Below are positions 6,992-10,435 of a stretch of 10,435 bases of DNA, piece by piece. Location: NCBI GenBank assembly GCA_024645065.1, contig JAHEGP010000095.1, positions 1 to 10,435 of the forward strand, in the 5' to 3' direction. The notes under the pieces are model-generated. The model searched no databases. It was not told the origin of the DNA and saw only the letters and a list, made by a program, of their open reading frames with translations. The position numbers and the translations under genes were made by a program. Source of the DNA: Cellvibrionales bacterium. Lineage in GTDB: Bacteria > Pseudomonadota > Gammaproteobacteria > Pseudomonadales > JAHEGP01. Position 1 is the first letter of the stretch. Every line of letters begins with the position of its first letter.

Positions 6992-8644
6992 ATGAATTAC
7001 AAGCTGCCGCTGCAACAGTTTATTGAGAATGTTGCCAGGCACCCCGACAAGACTTATCTGCACCAGCCCCAGGACCGCGTTTGGCGGACTCTTACCTGGG
7101 CTCAGGTTGATGACCAGGCGCGGCGCATTGCCAGCGGTTTACTTGCCCATGGCCTGGAGGCGGGTGACAGGGTTGCCATTCTGGCGAAAAACAGCGCCGA
7201 ATGGTTTGTTGTTGATTTCGCTATCATGATGGCCGGTATGGTAAGTGTGCCGATCTACTCGACTGCAGGGGAAGCCACCATTCGCCACGTGCTATCGCAT
7301 AGTGGCTCAAAGGCGGTCTTCATCGGTAAGCTCGATAGCACTGATGCGGCCACCGCCGCTATTGGCAATGATATCCTGAGTATTGCTTTTCCCTACCCGA
7401 CTGCGCCGGCCAGGGAGCATTGGAACGATTGGCTCGAGCGATACGAACCACTGCAGGAGATAGCCAATCCCGGTCCGCAGGATACCTTTACCCTCGTTTA
7501 TACCTCTGGAAGTACGGGCCTGCCCAAGGGGGTGGTGTTGACCCACGACAATGTCGCGGCATCAGCCTACATCGCCACGACCTTGAATCCCGTCGGTGAT
7601 GACCTTCGAGTGGTATCCTATTTGCCATTGGCACATATCACCGAGCGCTGCGTGATTGAGTTGCCCAGCCTTTACCAGCCCGGGGACATTTACTTTACTG
7701 AATCGCTAGCCACTTTTGTCGAAGACCTTAAGCACGCCAGACCGACGCTGTTCGTCTCTGTACCTCGTCTATGGGCCAAGTTCCAGGCGCAGATACTCAG
7801 CAAGATCCCGGATGATGCCCTGCGGGCCATGCTCGACGACCCGGCCCAGCGCGATGGCGTGGTGAGCATGATTCGCGAGGGACTCGGTTTTGCTGAAACC
7901 CGGGTTTTCGGTTCCGGTTCGGCACCTATTTCACCGTCCATCCTGAAATGGTTCGCGCGGCTGGGCATCAACATCAGTGAGGGCTGGGGTATGACTGAGA
8001 CCTCGGGACTCGCCTGTGGCAATAATCCTTTCAACCAGGACTGGCTCGGCACCATTGGAGTGCCGGTGCCCTGCGTTGAGATGAAGCTCTCGGAGGAGGG
8101 CGAAATGCTGATTCGGGGCGCCTCGATATTCAGCGAGTATTACAACAATCCCGAAGCTACCGCGGAATCTTTCACGGATGGTTGGTTTCGCACCGGCGAC
8201 AAGGCGGAACTACAGGCGGATGGCTCATTCAAGATTACGGGCCGGGTCAAGGAGCAGTTCAAGACCGCCAAGGGCAAGTACGTCTCGCCGGTGCCGATTG
8301 AAAGCCTGTTTGGGGTCAATCCGGAAATAGAGCAGGTCTGTGTGCTCGGGTCTGGCCGCAAGCAGCCTCTGGTATTAGTTGTTCTCAATGCAATGGTCAG
8401 GCCGAGGCAGGCGGATGCCCAACAGCGACTGGAGGAAACACTGGCGCAGGTCAATAGCCAGCTGGAATCCCACCAAAAACTTGATGCGGTTATCGTTGCG
8501 AGCCACCCCTGGTCTGTTGAAAATGAATTACTGACACCGACCATGAAGCTGAAGCGGGACAAGATCGAGGAGCACTTTCGTCGCTATCTGGAGACTGAAC
8601 TGTCGGCACCGGTGGTGTGGGAAGTCGACCTCGAGAGCGCTTGA
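6992..8644 (+). CDS. AMP-forming long-chain-type acyl-CoA synthetase
   Basis: ANL-superfamily adenylating enzyme, likely fatty acid CoA ligase: it activates a carboxylate with ATP and joins it to CoA. The ATG at 6992 follows AGGGGA (6978-6983) at 8-nt spacing. In the 550 residues, YTSGSTGLPKG (170-180) is the phosphate-binding loop, GWGMTETSG (from 331) the adenylate motif, GWFRTGD (397-403) the hinge-side motif with D403, GRVKEQFKTAKGKYVSP follows, and LTPTMKLKR (514-522) carries the C-terminal lysines of the family. No signal peptide is seen. The order and spelling of motifs resemble the eukaryotic-like long-chain family (COG1022 type) rather than E. coli FadD, so I give no symbol. The substrate chain length is not readable from sequence. 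It stands 124 nt after speB and 48 nt before tag. Confidence 0.88.
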   Translation: MNYKLPLQQFIENVARHPDKTYLHQPQDRVWRTLTWAQVDDQARRIASGLLAHGLEAGDRVAILAKNSAEWFVVDFAIMMAGMVSVPIYSTAGEATIRHVLSHSGSKAVFIGKLDSTDAATAAIGNDILSIAFPYPTAPAREHWNDWLERYEPLQEIANPGPQDTFTLVYTSGSTGLPKGVVLTHDNVAASAYIATTLNPVGDDLRVVSYLPLAHITERCVIELPSLYQPGDIYFTESLATFVEDLKHARPTLFVSVPRLWAKFQAQILSKIPDDALRAMLDDPAQRDGVVSMIREGLGFAETRVFGSGSAPISPSILKWFARLGINISEGWGMTETSGLACGNNPFNQDWLGTIGVPVPCVEMKLSEEGEMLIRGASIFSEYYNNPEATAESFTDGWFRTGDKAELQADGSFKITGRVKEQFKTAKGKYVSPVPIESLFGVNPEIEQVCVLGSGRKQPLVLVVLNAMVRPRQADAQQRLEETLAQVNSQLESHQKLDAVIVASHPWSVENELLTPTMKLKRDKIEEHFRRYLETELSAPVVWEVDLESA

Positions 8645-8692
8645 TGTGTAATGGTGGTCGGCAAGTGACGCCGCTAGAACGGTTGTGGCGCG

Positions 8693-9280
8693 ATGAAAGT
8701 ACGGTGTAGTTGGGCCTCGGGATCTGACCTCTACCTCACCTATCACGATAGGGAGTGGGGCGTCCCGCAATATGATGATCGCACCCTGTTCGAGTTCCTG
8801 ATACTCGAGGGGGCCCAGGCAGGTTTGAGTTGGTCCACGATTTTGAATAAGCGACAGGGTTATCGCCAGCTGTTCGAGGATTTCGATCCGGCGCGTGTCG
8901 CTGCCTTCAGCGCAAGCGAAATTGCAGAGCGCTTGCAAAACCCGGCGATTGTCCGCAATCGCGCCAAGGTCAATGCTGCGGTGACCAATGCCCGGGCTTT
9001 TCTGGAGGTGCAGCAGCAATATGGCAGTTTTAGCGCCTACATATGGCAATTCGTCGGATCGCACCCGATTCAGAACCGGTGGCACTCCCTCGACCAATTG
9101 CCAGCCACCACGGTCGAGTCTGACGCGATGAGCAAAGACCTCAGGAAACGCGGTTTCAAATTTGTCGGTAGTACCATCTGTTATGCTTTTATGCAGGCGA
9201 TGGGAATGGTCAATGATCACACTGTCGATTGTTTCAGGCATGATGAGTGTAGCCACCTCGCAAGTTCAGGAAGGGGGTAG
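8693..9280 (+). CDS. tag: DNA-3-methyladenine glycosylase I
   Basis: Base-excision repair enzyme that removes 3-methyladenine from alkylated DNA. The 195-residue product aligns with E. coli Tag (187) nearly end to end. The zinc-snap ligands are all present: C5, H18, H176 and C180 (E. coli C4, H17, H175, C179). The substrate pocket is intact with Y17, W22, E39 and W47 in YHDREWGVP and LEGAQAGLSW, and KRGFKFVGSTICYAFMQA is the family signature. The ATG at 8693 has only a weak ribosome binding site, but it places Cys5 correctly and no earlier in-frame start is evident, so translation may depend on readthrough or coupling from the acyl-CoA synthetase 48 nt upstream. The tail after C180 (HDECSHLASSGRG) is variable. 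No ada/alkA-type regulation is visible. Confidence 0.95.
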   Translation: MKVRCSWASGSDLYLTYHDREWGVPQYDDRTLFEFLILEGAQAGLSWSTILNKRQGYRQLFEDFDPARVAAFSASEIAERLQNPAIVRNRAKVNAAVTNARAFLEVQQQYGSFSAYIWQFVGSHPIQNRWHSLDQLPATTVESDAMSKDLRKRGFKFVGSTICYAFMQAMGMVNDHTVDCFRHDECSHLASSGRG

Positions 9281-9333
9281 CCTGTATTGCGCCTGACCTG
9301 AACGACTATGTACTAAAATTAAAATAATCAGGC
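9264..9333. repeat. Cluster of inverted TCAGG/CCTGA motifs before the GGDEF gene
   Basis: GTTCAGG (9264-9270, inside the end of tag) is the reverse complement of CCTGAAC (9297-9303), and GCCTGA (9291-9296) is the reverse complement of TCAGGC (9328-9333). The pentamer TCAGG or its complement thus occurs four times in 70 bp. The outer copies flank the AT-rich promoter candidate and the inner two abut as CCTGACCTGA. There is no T-run after either pairing, so a terminator is unlikely; an operator for a dimeric regulator is possible but unproven. Confidence 0.4.
9292..9319 (+). promoter_or_regulatory. Candidate promoter for the GGDEF gene
   Basis: CTGACC (9292-9297) and TAAAAT (9314-9319) are 16 bp apart and match the sigma-70 consensus at four of six and five of six positions. 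They lie in a locally AT-rich stretch between tag and the cyclase gene. A second TAAAAT (9320-9325) lies just downstream. The predicted start would leave a leader of about 70 nt. Judged by eye only. Confidence 0.35.
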
Positions 9334-9397
9334 TGCCATTGAGAAGAGCGTGCGCTGCATCGGTCACTTCGGCATTGGTTAGCTAAACAGGTTTGCG

Positions 9398-10435
9398 ATG
9401 GACGATTTCCGTGTAAAAAGGATTTCCACCATTTCCCGATTCAAGTCGGGAGTGGCGCTTATTGCCGACACCATCATTCCCGAGCAGTGTCGACGCAATC
9501 ATCATGAAACCCTGCGCTCGCGGGTGCTGATTATCGTGATGGGCAGCCTGTTTGCCTGTCTTTGCTCACTTTATCTGTGGTTACCCCGCATCATTGCCCT
9601 GTCGCCGGAAGGACTGAAACAGGCAAATCACCTGGTCGTCATGATGGGGCTGGGGTCAGCGTTATGCCTTGTTGCACTCAGGGTATTTAATTCCCGGTCC
9701 CTGGCGGCAAACCTTTATGCGGTTTTCCTCTGGGCGGTGTTCATGCAAACGGCGTCGTTGACCGGTGGTATAGAAACACCGGCGCTGTCATTGTTTATAC
9801 TGCTGCCCGTATTGCTTGGAGTGACCTCTGGAACCCGGGCGGGTTTATATTGGACAGTGGTTGTCTGCGCCACCTGGCTGGTCCTGTTATTGTTGTACCG
9901 AAAGGGTTACCACTTCCCCCAGATTGTACTAGCCGATAACTATAATACTGCCCAGACCATATGCCTGTCGCTCTCCTGCTTGATGGTGGTCGTGGTAGTG
10001 GTTCTGTATGAATTCATGAATCATTTGCTGCGCGATGGACTATCCCGGGAGAGGGAAAGCCTGGATTACCTCGCGCGACACGATCAATTGACGGGGCTAC
10101 CAAATCGCCGCAGTTTTATCCTGGAGTGGGAGTTGGCGCTGGCTCGAGCAAGCCGCAATAAAACCCGTGTCGCGATTTTGTTTCTGGATCTCGACAAATT
10201 CAAGACAGTCAATGACGGGCTCGGGCACGGGGCGGGAGATCAACTACTGCAGGAAATGTCTCGACGCTTGCAGCGGCTGCTCCGTTCCACCGACTTTGTC
10301 GCCCGCTGGGGTGGGGATGAGTTTGCCATGATCGTCGAGAATGTGGGAAGTCAGTCTGATCTTGAGCAAGTAGCCGCCAAACTCGTGGCTGCTATCAGGG
10401 AACCCATGGTCATCGAGCGGCAGCGCGCAGAGGTA
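9398..10435 (+). CDS. Membrane-bound GGDEF diguanylate cyclase, 3' end outside the window
   Basis: Likely makes the second messenger c-di-GMP from two GTP at the inner membrane. The frame stays open from the ATG at 9398 (weak ACAGG at 9386-9390) to the window edge: 346 codons, no stop. Residues 1-42 are a cytosolic head. About six membrane segments follow (roughly 43-63, 78-97, 102-121, 129-145, 148-167, 185-207), with a TGGIETP loop (122-128) between the third and fourth. The GGDEF domain starts at about residue 220: HDQLTGLPNRR (from 228), metal-binding FLDLDKF (D264, D266), the product-inhibition site RSTD (296-299), then five residues before intact GGDEF (305-309). Catalysis and feedback inhibition should therefore both work. 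Whether an EAL phosphodiesterase domain follows is unknown; about 70-80 residues of GGDEF or more lie beyond the edge. The membrane part presumably senses an unknown signal. Its separate promoter candidate suggests a unit apart from tag. Confidence 0.93.
   Translation, partial: MDDFRVKRISTISRFKSGVALIADTIIPEQCRRNHHETLRSRVLIIVMGSLFACLCSLYLWLPRIIALSPEGLKQANHLVVMMGLGSALCLVALRVFNSRSLAANLYAVFLWAVFMQTASLTGGIETPALSLFILLPVLLGVTSGTRAGLYWTVVVCATWLVLLLLYRKGYHFPQIVLADNYNTAQTICLSLSCLMVVVVVVLYEFMNHLLRDGLSRERESLDYLARHDQLTGLPNRRSFILEWELALARASRNKTRVAILFLDLDKFKTVNDGLGHGAGDQLLQEMSRRLQRLLRSTDFVARWGGDEFAMIVENVGSQSDLEQVAAKLVAAIREPMVIERQRAEV

Overview
The window reads as an ordinary chromosomal segment of a Gammaproteobacterium. 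The pyruvate dehydrogenase E1 is the single-chain AceE type of enterobacteria and pseudomonads. The agmatinase and the 3-methyladenine DNA glycosylase both match the E. coli proteins as I recall them nearly end to end. Base composition looks moderately GC-rich and even throughout. I see no IS element, integrase, phage gene, CRISPR array, tRNA or rRNA. The genus cannot be fixed from this alone.

Every gene I can support lies on the + strand. Positions 1 to about 300 hold no recognisable gene but contain a notable interrupted inverted repeat. A probable promoter near 307-317 and a roughly 120-nt leader then lead into aceE (443-3103) and aceF (3144-4835), which encode E1 and E2 of pyruvate dehydrogenase. 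The E3 gene lpd does not follow, so E3 must be encoded elsewhere. Next come a cation diffusion facilitator transporter (4944-5855), agmatinase speB (5881-6867), a long-chain-type acyl-CoA synthetase (6992-8644), DNA-3-methyladenine glycosylase I tag (8693-9280), and a membrane GGDEF diguanylate cyclase that starts at 9398 and runs off the right edge.

Functionally this is a run of mostly unrelated housekeeping genes: acetyl-CoA production, metal efflux, putrescine synthesis from agmatine, fatty acid activation, DNA alkylation repair and c-di-GMP signalling. Two metabolic links can be drawn: AceEF and the acyl-CoA synthetase both make CoA thioesters, and agmatinase is Mn-dependent next to a divalent-metal transporter. 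The second link is only suggestive. I found no convincing new multi-gene system. The observations most worth a second look are non-coding: an aceE leader that can fold over its own Shine-Dalgarno sequence and also has G-quadruplex potential, the interrupted inverted repeat at 26-109, and a cluster of inverted TCAGG/CCTGA motifs in front of the GGDEF gene.
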